Assembly (NCBI GenBank): GCA_963789785.1
Contig: CAWBNC010000044.1
Span: 124,001 to 188,000, forward strand
Direction: 5' to 3'
From: JAEULH01 sp963789785
GTDB taxonomy: Bacteria; Pseudomonadota; Alphaproteobacteria; Rhodospirillales; Defluviicoccaceae
DNA: 64,000 bases
Made by a program: the position numbers and the translations under genes. Shown here in pieces: positions 30,692 through 39,660 of the stretch (position 1 is its first letter; the number at the start of each line of letters is the position of its first letter). The notes beneath the pieces were generated by a model. That model was not told the origin of the DNA and searched no databases. It worked only from the letters and a program-made list of their open reading frames with translations.

Positions 30692-31428
30692 GCGAGCGAC
30701 AGATCGAACTGGAGGTTCTGCGCTACCGTCCGGAGATGGACGACAAGCCGTTCTTCCAGACCTATTCGGTGCCGTGCGAGGAAGAGTGGGTCGTCCTCGA
30801 CGCCCTCAACTACGTCAAGGACGAGATGGACCGGACCCTCAGCTACCGCTGGTCCTGCCACATGTTCGTCTGCGGCAGCTGCGGCATGGTCATCAACGGC
30901 GAGCCGAAGCTGGCCTGCAAGGCGTTCCTGCGCGACTACCAGAGCAAGATCCGGGTCGAGCCGCTGCACAACTTCCCGATCGAGCGCGATCTGGTCATCG
31001 TCCAGGACGACTTCATCGAGAAGCTGGAGAGCGTCAAGCCGTACATCATCCCGAAGCAGGAAAAGCCGATCGAGGACGGCGAGTACCTGCAGACGCCGGC
31101 GCAGCTCAAGGCCTACAAGCAGTACTCGATGTGCATCAACTGCCTGTTGTGCTATTCGGCCTGCCCGCAGTACGCGCTCGAAGAGAAGTTCGTCGGCCCG
31201 GCGGCGTTGGCGCTGGCGCATCGCTACAACATGGACTCGCGCGATGTCGGCCGCAGCGCCCGCGAGCACGTCGTCGCCAGCCACGACGGCATCTGGGCCT
31301 GCAGCTTTGTCGGCGCCTGCTCGCAGGTCTGCCCCAAGGATGTCGATCCGGCGGGCGCGATCCAGCAGGTCAAGTTCACGAGCGCGGTCGACTACCTGAC
31401 CTCGTTCCTTCCGGGAGGAAAGCGATGA
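30688..31428 (+). CDS. frdB: Fumarate reductase iron-sulfur subunit
   Basis: A 246-aa electron-transfer subunit. The [2Fe-2S] cysteines are in YRWSCHMFVCGSCGMVING and the following LACKAFL. The [4Fe-4S] and [3Fe-4S] clusters are in SMCINCLLCYSACPQYAL and CSFVGACSQVCPKDVDP. Overlaps frdA by 4 bp at the start and frdC by 4 bp (ATGA) at the end, so the operon is tightly coupled. No frameshift. Sequence style follows the Frd type of E. coli more than the mitochondrial SdhB type normally found in this class. Confidence 0.96.
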   Translation: MSERQIELEVLRYRPEMDDKPFFQTYSVPCEEEWVVLDALNYVKDEMDRTLSYRWSCHMFVCGSCGMVINGEPKLACKAFLRDYQSKIRVEPLHNFPIERDLVIVQDDFIEKLESVKPYIIPKQEKPIEDGEYLQTPAQLKAYKQYSMCINCLLCYSACPQYALEEKFVGPAALALAHRYNMDSRDVGRSAREHVVASHDGIWACSFVGACSQVCPKDVDPAGAIQQVKFTSAVDYLTSFLPGGKR

Positions 31429-31819
31429 GCCGGAAGCCCTACCACCGGGAAATGTCGAAGACGACGTGGTTCCTCAAGCAGAGCCGCTACCAGCACTACA
31501 TGCTGCACGAGATCAGCTCGATCTTCGTCGCCATCTATGTCGGCGTCCTGATCGTCGGGCTGTTCCGCCTGGCGCAGGGGCCGGAGGCCTGGGACTGGCT
31601 GGCTCGCGGCGGTGACGAGCCCGCATCGGGATCATCTTCCATATCCTCGTGTTCATCTTCTCGATCATCCACACGACCTCGTGGTTCAAGGCGGTGCCGC
31701 AGGCGATGCGGATCCAGCGCGGCGACGAGATCGTGCCCGGCAAGCTGATCATCGGCGCCCACTACGGTGTCTGGGCGGCGGTCTCCGTTGTCGTTCTTCT
31801 CGTGGCGGGAGTGGCATAG
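31425..31819 (+). CDS. frdC: Fumarate reductase membrane anchor FrdC (frameshift)
   Basis: About 131 residues with three membrane helices. It starts MSRKPYHREMSKTTWFLKQS, then RYQHYMLHEISSIFVAIYVG, matching the E. coli FrdC opening in which KPY precedes TWW and YMLRE. After a frame change near 31610 the next frame reads IGIIFHILVFIFSIIHTTSW then FKAVPQAMRIQRGDEIVPG and a last helix ending VVVLLVAGVA. E. coli-type FrdC carries no haem. The length of the span is not a multiple of three, as expected with one indel. Confidence 0.9.
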
Positions 31820-31822
31820 GCA

Positions 31823-32166
31823 ATGGCACGTTCGGCAAAAGCGGTTCCCTGGTTCCTGTTCGCGGCCGGCGGTACGGTCATCGCGTTCATCCTGCCGGTG
31901 ATGATCTTCGTCACCGGTCTGGCTCCGGCCATGGGCCTGTTCGGCGACGCGTTGTCCTATGAGACCATGCACGCCTTCGTCGGCAACTGGCTGATCAAGC
32001 TGATCCTGCTCGGGATCATCGTCCTGGCCGCATGGCACGCGGCCCACGGCTGCGGGTCTGCGCCCACGACTTCGGCATTCGCGCCGATGGCCCGGTCTCC
32101 ATCGTCGTCTACGGCCTCGCCGCCATCGCATCGGCCGCGACCATCGTCGCGCTGCTGATGATCTGA
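31823..32166 (+). CDS. frdD: Fumarate reductase membrane anchor FrdD (frameshift)
   Basis: About 115 residues, three helices. FLFAAGGTVIAFILPVMIFV and GLFGDALSYETMHAF parallel the E. coli FrdD pattern (GLFGAGG, PVMILL, GDALSYE). A change near 32050 moves to the frame reading HRLRVCAHDFGIRADGPVSI then VVYGLAAIASAATIVALLMI, ending just like FrdD. It anchors FrdAB and forms the quinone site with FrdC. Last gene of the operon, followed by a strong terminator. Confidence 0.9.
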
Positions 32167-32195
32167 GCTTCGTCGGTTCTCGCACGACGAAGCGG

Positions 32196-32223
32196 AAAAG
32201 GCGGGCTCCGGCCCGCCTTTTTC
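32196..32223 (+). terminator. Rho-independent terminator, probably bidirectional
   Basis: The perfect stem GGCGGGC/GCCCGCC with a TCCG loop is followed by TTTTTC and preceded by AAAA, 30 bp after frdD. The A-run allows it to act on the opposite strand as well. Confidence 0.9.
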
Positions 32224-32678
32224 TATGGCTCGCCGGCGAGCGTCAGGGACCGGCGACACCGGCTATCCGCCACGGCGTTGGCGATGTCTTCATCCATGCG
32301 TTTCTCCAGGTGCGCTATGTCAACCTGGCGCAGAGCGATAGAAAAGTTGCCCGCCAGCGCCCGCACCCGCAGTGGCGGGAGTAGCGCGCCGCTTGATCTG
32401 TGATCTCTGGTCGCGCCCTCAATGGCGATCTCCCTCACCGAATGCTCTCTACGCCCTTGGCCGAGCGATCCGACACGGACCGCAATCCGTCGGCTCCCTT
32501 TTTTTGTTAGCCGTTTGCGTACAGCTCTCCAGAAGCGGACACTTCCCAGACTTTCGACGCGAAAAGACGACCCACCGCTTCTGGCTTGGCGCTGCCTTTT
32601 CTGTCGCGATATGCTGAGCTGTACTATGACGACCAGGTATTTGGGGAGCCTCTCGGCACAGAATAGTGTCCAAACCAA
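32223..32678 (-). CDS. Doubtful hypothetical protein
   Basis: A 151-codon minus-strand frame that would end exactly at the bidirectional terminator. The last 40 residues (NFSIALRQVDIAHLEKRMDE, DIANAVADSRC) look protein-like; the first 100 are arginine/serine-rich and unconvincing. The region is AT-richer than its surroundings and continues into the island with the split HEPN-like gene. If this is not a gene, 32224-32717 holds nothing I can name. Confidence 0.25.
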   Translation of the reverse strand: MVWTLFCAERLPKYLVVIVQLSISRQKRQRQARSGGSSFRVESLGSVRFWRAVRKRLTKKGSRRIAVRVGSLGQGRREHSVREIAIEGATRDHRSSGALLPPLRVRALAGNFSIALRQVDIAHLEKRMDEDIANAVADSRCRRSLTLAGEP

Positions 32679-32953
32679 TTGTTACAGCGCGCTAAAGTGC
32701 AATCTTAGGAAAAGCCAATGGCTGCGAAAATAGACGTAATCCTCAGGCAGATCGACGATGTTCTGAAGACTTACGAGCACGATTCGCCGCACCGTAACCA
32801 AGATAATGATGATGATAGGAAAATTGTGACGGCCGAGGCAAATACGCGATTGAAAGCCACAATTGATAGACTTGCCGTTTCGTCTTGTGCTTACAAAGAA
32901 GGTGCAGATTCGCTTGTAAAGCACTATGGCGTGTCTAACCCATATACGATTAA

Positions 32954-34272
32954 CAGGCTGCTGAAATGGCGCCTGGTTGCCCGGATCTTCGCGGTTGGTG
33001 TGGGGTCATTTGCTTGCGCTGATGCTGGCTACCGTCGTTGCTACCGTCGTTTGGCCGGGAGTTTTCGGGCGCTGAGGACACTCCGGACGGAGTTCGGCCG
33101 TCAAGCCGGGGCTTTGAGCAGCTTTGGCAGCCGGACGAGATTGTAGGCGGCCATGGCGAAGGTGAACTGCCAGTCGATCTTCGCCAGCCCGCGGTGGCGG
33201 GCCTTGCTGAGCCCGGCGATGGTCTTGGCCCAGCCGAAGGCCTCCTCGATGCGCTTGCGGATGCGCAGGCTGACCGTGTAGCCGGGATCGCGCGCCGTCT
33301 CGTCGTCGATCGCCGAGCGCCGGCCGCTGAGGTTCTGCGCCACGTGCGCGGTGACGTCGATCTCGCCCAGCTCGGCTATGAAGTCCTGGGCGTCGTACCC
33401 CTTGTCGGCGCCCAGCGTGATCGGCTCCGGCCGCCCCGGCGCCTCCGCGTGCGGCGTGATCAGCTCCACGGCGGCCAGCCGCTCGGCGTGGCCCGAGGCG
33501 CGGGTGGCGACGGCGCCGACGATCAGCCCGTTGCGGTTCTCCATCAGCGCATGCCCCATGAAGCAGAGCTTCGCCTCCTTGCCGCGGCCCTTGCGGTAGA
33601 GCCTGGCATCCGGATCGGTGGCAGACGCATGCGTCTCGTTGCCGCGCTTCTGCCCGCGGAAGTCCTGCTCGCCATTGCGTCCCGCATCCGGCGGCGCTCC
33701 GGAGCCGTCCTTGGGGCGGAAGCTCTTGGTGCTGGCCCAGGCCTCCAGCAGCGTGCCGTCCACCGAAAAGTGCTCGCCGGACAAGAGCGTCTTCACCTTC
33801 GGCTGCGCCAGCACCCCGGCCAGAAACTTCACCGCCACATCGCCTTCCAGCAGCCGGTCGCGGTTCTTGGTAAAGGTCGTCGCATCCCACACCGGATCGT
33901 CGACGCCCAGGCCGACGAACCAGCGGAACAGAAGGTCGAACTCGATCCGCTCCACCAGTTGCCGCTCCGAGCGGATCGAATAGAACGCCTGCAACAAGAG
34001 CGCCCGCAGCAGCCGCTCCGGCGGGATCGAACTCGCGGCCATGGGGCGAATACAGCCCGTCGAACTCACCCGAGAGCCCGGCCAGCGTCGCGTTGACAAT
34101 GCCGCGGATCACCCGCAGCGGATGATCCGCACGGACCCGCTTCTCCAGGTCCACATAGCTGAACAGCCCCCCACGAACCGTGTCGCTCCCGCGCATCCCG
34201 ACCTCCAATCACCACCAACCCGAGATCAGGAATTACGAACGCGCAAAAACCGCCACCCTTTTCAGCAGCCTG
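32954..34272 (-). mobile_element. IS5-group insertion sequence, 1319 bp
   Basis: Both ends carry the same inverted terminal sequence, CAGGCTGCTGAAA, inward from 32954 and from 34272. It is flanked by direct repeats TTAA at 32950-32953 and 34273-34276. TTAA fits the YTAR target of the IS5 group. The single transposase gene is on the minus strand. Excising the element with one TTAA restores the frame of the host gene exactly, so this is a simple and probably recent insertion. Confidence 0.93.
33101..34196 (-). CDS. IS5-family DDE transposase (one frameshift)
   Basis: About 365 residues. The N-terminal DUF772-type domain reads LFSYVDLEKRVRADHPLRVI then PPERLLRALLLQAFYSIRSE and LLFRWFVGLGVDDPVWD. 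The DDE domain has EHFSVDGTLLEAWASTKSFR (first Asp), PITLGADKGYDAQDF (second Asp) and RIEEAFGWAKTIAGL (Glu). One extra C near 34035 (CGCCCCATGG) shifts the frame at YSPMAASSIPPE, matching the +1 errors elsewhere, so the element may be active in the cell. Confidence 0.92.
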
Positions 34273-34705
34273 TTAAACTTTTGGTTGGGATACTCAAGGC
34301 ACTTCGCGCTGACTATGATTTTGCATATCTGCAAGCTGTCGAATTCAATCATCGTGCTGACTTATTCGCTGACTTTCTTGAAATGGGGAGCACTCTACTA
34401 CTCTCAGGGGTACAAGGATCCCGCTTCTGTGATAATCGGCAGCGTCTTGGAAGAACACCTGAGAAAGCTATGTGCTAAGAACAGTATTCCAACATCGAAT
34501 AGCCACTCACCCAAGAAAGCAGATACGCTGAATTGCGAACTTGTAGGCGCGAGCGTGTACACGAAGCTAGACCAAAAGAACGTTACAGCTTGGCTTGACC
34601 TTCGGAATAAGGCCGCACATGGCCGTTACTCCGAGTACACGCAGCAACAGGTGGATCTTACTTTCCCAGTCGGTACGAGATTTTCTCACGAGGCATCCCG
34701 CGTAG

Positions 34706-35183
34706 CATGGCGCTGCGCTGCCAACAGCCGTCAATCGGGACGTGAGTGACGGCGGGGCTAGCCCTGTTACAAGGCTTCTGTCGTGTTGTGTTAGCCCGGG
34801 GGGTCATCTCTGCATGGCTGCTAAATGTCCGAGTGCGCCTGTTGATTGCATGCAACGGTGACCGCCGCTCACACGCTTGAACGGGCGATAGGATGTAACG
34901 AACAGCAACGGCTGAAATGAAAGTAAATCACCGATCACCGTCGCGGCGGGGAATGACACGTTTGCTGGGACGCCCAACGCGCCATCGCGACACCGACGCG
35001 GCCCTGATTCCCGCCGAGCAGGCCCCGCCGTGCGGGCGCGAGTGAGCGGGCCGGCTCCCGCCGGCCGGGCGAGACCATCTCTCATCGCCGGGTCGGATGG
35101 AGCGCATCCACCCGCCGGCAGAAAGCTGATCGATACGGAATTATGGGAGCGTCCCGGGCTCATGCATCCGGGAACGGGATGCG
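34706..35183 (+). other. Intergenic region, no gene seen
   Basis: After the split HEPN-like gene, about 480 bp with no frame that looks like a protein. GC content returns to host level after about 34900, so the right edge of the foreign segment is probably near 34750-34900. Confidence 0.4.
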
Positions 35184-35477
35184 CTAGGCTTCGTAGCGGG
35201 TCGGCGGTCCGAGGTCGTCGAAGTGGAAAAGCGAAAAGGCCCGTTGTCCGTTGAAATCAAGAATACGCAACTGATCGGTTTCGTGCACATCACGTGCGAC
35301 GACGGCAAAATGGGTGCCGTACCGCTCCCTGGCCATCTCGACCGGTATGTCGTAGGCGATGAATTTATCGATCCCTTTCGACGCCAACTCCTTGAGCAGC
35401 GCCGGAGCGGTCGGCGAATCCGCCGACGTCAGAATGACAACGGGTCCGCCCCCGGTCAGCAGCAGCATAACCTTCAT
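35184..35477 (-). CDS. Conserved small cytosolic protein
   Basis: A 97-aa intact frame beginning MKVMLLLTGGGPVVILTSAD, with LLKELASKGIDKFIAYDIPV then MARERYGTHFAVVARDVHET and LRILDFNGQRAFSLFHFDDL. Similar proteins of the same size and start are familiar from Rhodospirillales and magnetotactic alphaproteobacteria, without a known role. It has the alternation of a small alpha/beta fold and no signal. GGAGACGAC lies just upstream of the start. Confidence 0.75.
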   Translation of the reverse strand: MKVMLLLTGGGPVVILTSADSPTAPALLKELASKGIDKFIAYDIPVEMARERYGTHFAVVARDVHETDQLRILDFNGQRAFSLFHFDDLGPPTRYEA

Positions 35478-35631
35478 ATGGTCGTCTCCTTTCGTCTACG
35501 ATTGAACGGCGTCGCCTACGCCTGCGTCCGGCGCGCCTATACCACAGCCACCGCGCCAGCGCCACATCCGGGAGGTGCCGAGGATCATGCCGGCAGCTCC
35601 GGAAGCGCGGCTCGCGCGTTCGCCACGACCT

Positions 35632-36075
35632 TCAGAATTGATAGCGACGCAAGACCGAAAGCGACGATATGGCGCCGACGAACTTGTTTGTCTCCGGATC
35701 CACGACCGGCAAGCGCAGCTTGCCGCCGGCCAGAAGCCTGATGGCATGCGCCAGCGGGGTCTTGGGATGCATGATCGGGAGATCGTGCTCAACGAATTCG
35801 CCGACGCGACGGCCGAGATGCGGCGCGATCCGATCGTCCACGTCGACAACCGTCTCATTTTCGGCCTCCTCGGCCGACTGCTCGACCTCCCCGTTTTCGG
35901 GCAGAAGCAGCTTGGCGAGGGTAAAAGTGGTGATTTCGCCAACATACTCCCGCTCGGCATTGACGATGAGCAGCTGCTGGCGGTGGTGCTTGATCATGAT
36001 CGCCATTGCCTCGGCGAGCGTGGCCGTCTCGAGTACCGTCGGGGTCGATCGCACCATGTAGTGCTGGCAAAACAT
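35632..36075 (-). CDS. CBS-pair protein
   Basis: A 147-aa protein made of two CBS motifs (Bateman domain): VRSTPTVLETATLAEAMAIM then IKHHRQQLLIVNAEREYVGE in the first, and EHDLPIMHPKTPLAHAIRLL then LRLPVVDPETNKFVGAISSL in the second. A 20-residue acidic insertion (NGEVEQSAEEAENETVVDVD) separates them. Such stand-alone pairs bind adenine nucleotides and regulate partners. The next gene on the plus strand is a pyrophosphatase, a tempting but unproven link. Frame intact. Confidence 0.9.
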   Translation of the reverse strand: MFCQHYMVRSTPTVLETATLAEAMAIMIKHHRQQLLIVNAEREYVGEITTFTLAKLLLPENGEVEQSAEEAENETVVDVDDRIAPHLGRRVGEFVEHDLPIMHPKTPLAHAIRLLAGGKLRLPVVDPETNKFVGAISSLSVLRRYQF

Positions 36076-36538
36076 CGGCTTGTCTCCAAATTCCGTCGCG
36101 TGAGCGCCTCACCGGCGTCGACACACCCGAGATCGAACCAACGATGATCACGATCCGCGTGCACGCCATGCCGCCGCGGCATGGGCCACAAATTGGGCGT
36201 TCCTGGCCGGCTCGCATTCTATAAACCATTCTCATGCCGTTGCCAGTCTGCGGCGCGTCAATGGCGCTTTGCGATGCAAGACCATGGAAGAGCCAGCGTC
36301 GCCAGACGCGTACACGTAACTGCAACGCATTCTCCGGCGCTGGACGGATGCTGGCTTAGCAGGTACAAGGGCGCCTGCATTCAAATGCTTCGGGTTCCGG
36401 CGCCAACCGAACCGGCGAAACATGATGACCGGGAATGGGCACGCGTTTTGAACCAGACGCTTTGCTGACGATCCTCCTCCGTGCGGGGGATGCTTCGGTG
36501 AGGGATCATCCTGGTAGTTCTATCGGAGGGATAGCGCG
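36076..36538 (+). other. Divergent intergenic region, no gene seen
   Basis: About 460 bp between the CBS gene and hppA. It must contain both promoters. A Shine-Dalgarno ATCGGAGGG precedes hppA. I see no convincing reading frame. Confidence 0.5.
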
Positions 36539-38644
36539 ATGAACGAAGGCGTGAACGCCGGCTTGCTGTCCATGGTCGCCGCCGGCGTCGGCCTGCTCGC
36601 GGCGACAGGCCTGTACATCACGGTCGTCGCGAAAAACGGCCGGCAACGACCGGATGAAGGAAATCGGCGAGGCGATCCATCTCGGTGCGATGACCTATCT
36701 GCGCGAGCAGTACATCCGCATCGCGCTGTTCGTCCTGGTGGTCGCCATCCTCTTCACCTTCCAGTACGACATGCGGATGAGCGGCGCATTCATCTTCGGC
36801 GCCGTCTCGTCCGCCATGGCCGGGTTCGTCGGCATGAAGGCCGCGACCAAGGCCAACGTCAGAACGACCGCCGCGGCGCTCAACAGCAACATGGCGGGGG
36901 CGCTCAATGTGGCCTTCAGCGGCGGCGCGGTGATGGGGCTGGCCGTCGCCGCGTTCGGCTTGCTGGGGCTTGGGCTTCTTTTTTATCTCGTCGGCCGTCC
37001 CGACGACGTTCAGATCATCTGGGGCTTTTCCATGGGAGCCTCGTCGATCGCCTTCTTCGCCCGGGTCGGCGGAGGCATCTTCACCAAGGCCGCCGACGTC
37101 GGCGCGGACCTCGTCGGCAAGGTCGAGGCCGGTATTCCCGAGGACGACCCTCGCAATCCCGGCGTCATCGCCGACAACGTCGGCGACAACGTCGGCGACG
37201 TCGCCGGCATGGGAGCGGACATTTTCGAGTCCTACGTCGGCGGCATGGTCGCGACGATGACCATCGCCGCGACGATGATGCGCCGAGGAACTCGTCACCA
37301 TGTTCGACGGCGCGCTGCCGATCGCGCATGTTGGGCATGTCGTCGTGGCTCGACATGTCTTCGATGCCGGGCGGCGAGATCCTCGTCGCCCAGATCATGC
37401 TCATGGCGCTGCCACTCCTGTTATCGGTGGCCGGCCTGCTTGCCTCGATGTGCGGCATCTTCGGCCTGCGCTTCTTCCATAACCTGGGGCCGGAGAAGGC
37501 TCTGGCCGCCGCCGACATGAGCTCGTCGGCGATCTTCATCGTCCTGACCATCATCATTCTCGCCGTCTTCGGCTACGGCTGGGGGATATTTTTCGCCATT
37601 GTCGCCGGCAACGTCGCGGGCGTGCTGATCGGCCGTGTCACCGCCTATTACACGGGCTCGAAGCCCGTCTTGAAGGTCGCCGCCGCGTCGAAGACCGGAG
37701 CTGCGACCAACGTGATTACCGGAATCGCCGTCGGCTTCCAGTCGTGCGCGATCCCGCTGCTGCTGATCGCCTCGGCAACTCTGGTGGCGTTTCAGGCGGC
37801 GGGCCTGTATGGGATCGCCATCGCCGCCGTCGGCATGCTGGCAACCGCCGGCATGACCATGACCATCGACGCCAGCGGCCCGATTTCCGACAACGCCGGC
37901 GGTATCGCCGAAATGGCGGAACTTCCCGAGGAAGTTCGTGCCATCACCGACGAGCTGGACTCCATCGGCAATACGACGGCAGCCACCGGCAAGGGGTTCG
38001 CCATCGGCTCGGCGGCCCTGACCGCGCTCGCTTTGTTCGTGGCCTTCAAGCAGGCCGTGCAGCTCCACTCGGCCGAGCCGGTGACCATGGAAATTACCGA
38101 TCCGCGGGTCGTGGTCGGGGCGTTCCTCGGCGCCATCGTCGTCGTGCTGGCCGCCTCGATGACGATGAGCTCGGTCGGCAAGGCCGCGATCGAGATGGTC
38201 AACGAGATCCGCCGGCAGTTCAGGGAAATCCCCGGCCTCCTTCAGGGCGTGGCGAAACCGGATACCGCCCGTTGCGTCGCAATTTCAACCAATGCCGCGC
38301 TCCGTGAGATGGTGCCCCCGGGCATCATGGCCGTGACAGCGCCGGTGATCGTCGGTTTCTTCATCGGTCCGGAGGCGCTCGGGGGCATGTTGATGGGCTC
38401 GCTCATCGTCGGCGTTGTCCTCGCGCTCTTCATGGCTAACGCGGGCGGGGTCTGGGACAATGCGAAAAAATTCATCGAGCGCGGGGAAATAGCCGGCGAG
38501 CGCAAGGGCAGCGACGCGCACGCTGCCGCGGTCATCGGCGACACGATCGGCGATCCGTTCAAGGATACTTCGGGTCCCGCGATGAACATTCTTGTCAAGT
38601 TGCTGGCCATCGTGTCGTTGATTATCGTGCCCTTCATTACCTAA
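36539..38644 (+). CDS. hppA: Membrane-bound proton-translocating pyrophosphatase (three frameshifts)
   Basis: About 700 aa, with many membrane spans; pumps H+ (possibly Na+) using PPi hydrolysis. Substrate motifs: DVGADLVGKVEAGIPEDDPR, NPGVIADNVGDNVGDVAGM, GMTMTIDASGPISDNAGGIA, and DTIGDPFKDTSGPAMNILVK near the end. The K+-dependence position reads GNTTAATGKG; Ala there (not Lys) is typical of the K+-dependent class, unlike the K+-independent enzyme of Rhodospirillum rubrum. Frame steps near 36637 (extra C in GGCCGGC), 37288 and 37340 add up to three, so the first and last parts share a frame. Start ATG 36539. Confidence 0.94.
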   Translation: MNEGVNAGLLSMVAAGVGLLAATGLYITVVAKNGRQRPDEGNRRGDPSRCDDLSARAVHPHRAVRPGGRHPLHLPVRHADERRIHLRRRLVRHGRVRRHEGRDQGQRQNDRRGAQQQHGGGAQCGLQRRRGDGAGRRRVRLAGAWASFLSRRPSRRRSDHLGLFHGSLVDRLLRPGRRRHLHQGRRRRRGPRRQGRGRYSRGRPSQSRRHRRQRRRQRRRRRRHGSGHFRVLRRRHGRDDDHRRDDDAPRNSSPCSTARCRSRMLGMSSWLDMSSMPGGEILVAQIMLMALPLLLSVAGLLASMCGIFGLRFFHNLGPEKALAAADMSSSAIFIVLTIIILAVFGYGWGIFFAIVAGNVAGVLIGRVTAYYTGSKPVLKVAAASKTGAATNVITGIAVGFQSCAIPLLLIASATLVAFQAAGLYGIAIAAVGMLATAGMTMTIDASGPISDNAGGIAEMAELPEEVRAITDELDSIGNTTAATGKGFAIGSAALTALALFVAFKQAVQLHSAEPVTMEITDPRVVVGAFLGAIVVVLAASMTMSSVGKAAIEMVNEIRRQFREIPGLLQGVAKPDTARCVAISTNAALREMVPPGIMAVTAPVIVGFFIGPEALGGMLMGSLIVGVVLALFMANAGGVWDNAKKFIERGEIAGERKGSDAHAAAVIGDTIGDPFKDTSGPAMNILVKLLAIVSLIIVPFIT

Positions 38645-38654
38645 GTGGTCTGAT

Positions 38655-38682
38655 CCTGACGCTTGAGTCCTCAAGGGTCAGG
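38655..38682 (+). terminator. Hairpin after hppA
   Basis: CCTGAC-G-CTTGA and TCAAG-G-GTCAGG form an 11-bp stem with one mismatch and a GTCC loop, 10 bp after the stop. There is no T-run behind it, so it may stabilise the mRNA end instead of ending transcription. Confidence 0.45.
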
Positions 38683-38707
38683 TGAATTAGCCCACCGTCA
38701 TTATGTT

Positions 38708-38763
38708 CTGGTGGTTCGATTCAGCTGTCGAAAGGATATCGTCCGTCAGCATCGAACCACCAG
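38708..38763. repeat. Perfect 13-bp inverted repeat
   Basis: CTGGTGGTTCGAT at 38708-38720 and its exact complement ATCGAACCACCAG at 38751-38763 are separated by 30 bp, in the 280-bp gap between hppA and a hypothetical gene. It could be a protein-binding site, a long-loop hairpin or a remnant of a mobile-element end. Confidence 0.7.
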
Positions 38764-38921
38764 CTACGCCCCTTGGCGGGTGTCCCGGGAATGAGCAGCG
38801 ACGAGGGAGGGGCCGCAGAGGATCGCCCTTAGTGCTGTCATTACCACCTCGTTTGGGGTAGAAATAAGCGCTGCACACCGGTTCTCATCGCCCTGGTGGG
38901 AACCGACTGCCCCGGGAGATC

Positions 38922-39404
38922 GTGACCTTGGATTCCGAGCCCAGAACCGCGCGCTCTACATCTTCTTCCCCCAAGGCCGCGCCGCGCCGGAGCAGGCGCG
39001 AGCGACGCCGGGGGCGGGATGTCCGCATCAACGAGCGCTTCGCCAAGGTCTGCGCCTTGCTGGAAGCGGCGCAGACGGTGTGGGTGGTCTGGCAAATGGT
39101 CGAGCCGCCGGGACTGCCGAAGCACGTCAAGCTGATCCAGGAGAGCGATCCCAAGCGGGTCGTCATGGTGGCCCTTTCGGCATTGGCCGACCGCCGTCTT
39201 TACCGGCGGCTCGACCCCAGCCCTACGTCGGTGGACGCAGACCGGCGGGTTGTTGTCGGCGGCGGCGGCGCCGGCGGGGACTTTGCCGGAGACAACTCCG
39301 CGCGGGCGGCGCGCGACAACCTTGTGCCGTTCCTGCGCGGCGCTCCCGAGCCCGTTGTCGATCCGGACGCCGGGCGGGCGGAGGCCGAACGCGCCCGGTC
39401 CTGA
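38922..39404 (+). CDS. Hypothetical protein
   Basis: A 160-aa frame with strong GC3 bias in its middle part. The N-terminal 35 residues are Arg/Ser rich (RRSRRERRRGRDVR). The core, INERFAKVCALLEAAQTVWV then VWQMVEPPGLPKHVKLIQES and VVMVALSALADRRLYRRL, looks folded and helical. The tail is Gly/Ala/Asp-rich. Starts with GTG behind CGGGAG. I do not recognise it. No signal or membrane span. Confidence 0.5.
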   Translation: MTLDSEPRTARSTSSSPKAAPRRSRRERRRGRDVRINERFAKVCALLEAAQTVWVVWQMVEPPGLPKHVKLIQESDPKRVVMVALSALADRRLYRRLDPSPTSVDADRRVVVGGGGAGGDFAGDNSARAARDNLVPFLRGAPEPVVDPDAGRAEAERARS

Positions 39405-39660
39405 AGCAATTCCGCTCCGTCATCGCGGCAAATAACCGACGAGCCGAAGTCCACGCACGCGATCAGTGGCGCGGAGCGGGCCCCGTACCCTTATCTGAGA
39501 GACGGATCATAAGAGCGCGCTACCGGGCGCCGTCCGGCCGAGCTTTGCATTGGCGCGGACGGCGACGGCCTGAAGCACGAAAGCCGGCCGCGGGCTGGAC
39601 AGGTGCTCGGATATGTGCTTCTACGACGATCCGCAACGGGACCGCGAGGAGGACAAGACC

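Larger units (their letters stand above)
32718..34705 (+). pseudogene. HEPN-like protein split by an IS5-group element
   Basis: Removing the IS and one TTAA copy restores an open frame across the junction (SNPYTI then KLLVGILKALRADYDFAYLQ), giving a ~225-aa protein. It starts at ATG 32718 (MAAKIDVILRQIDDVL, TAGGAAAA upstream). The carboxy half reads GYKDPASVIIGSVLEEHLRK, ELVGASVYTKLDQKNVTAW and LDLRNKAAHGRYSEYTQQQ. R-N-K-A-A-H matches the HEPN R-x4-H signature with Asn second. Indels near 34383 and 34662 must be removed to reach the natural end SQSVRDFLTRHPA at 34705. Codon use is clearly AT-richer than the host, indicating transfer. HEPN proteins are often RNases of defence or stress systems; no toxin-antitoxin partner is visible. 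Confidence 0.7.

Noticed and set aside
33101..34272. Plus-strand open frame of 352 codons inside the IS5 element
   Set aside because: It is the complement of the transposase; the DDE motifs are on the minus strand.
34706..35183. Minus-strand frame at 34804-35163 and plus-strand frame at 35030-35254
   Set aside because: No protein-like pattern, no ribosome site; low-complexity Arg/Pro/Gly content.
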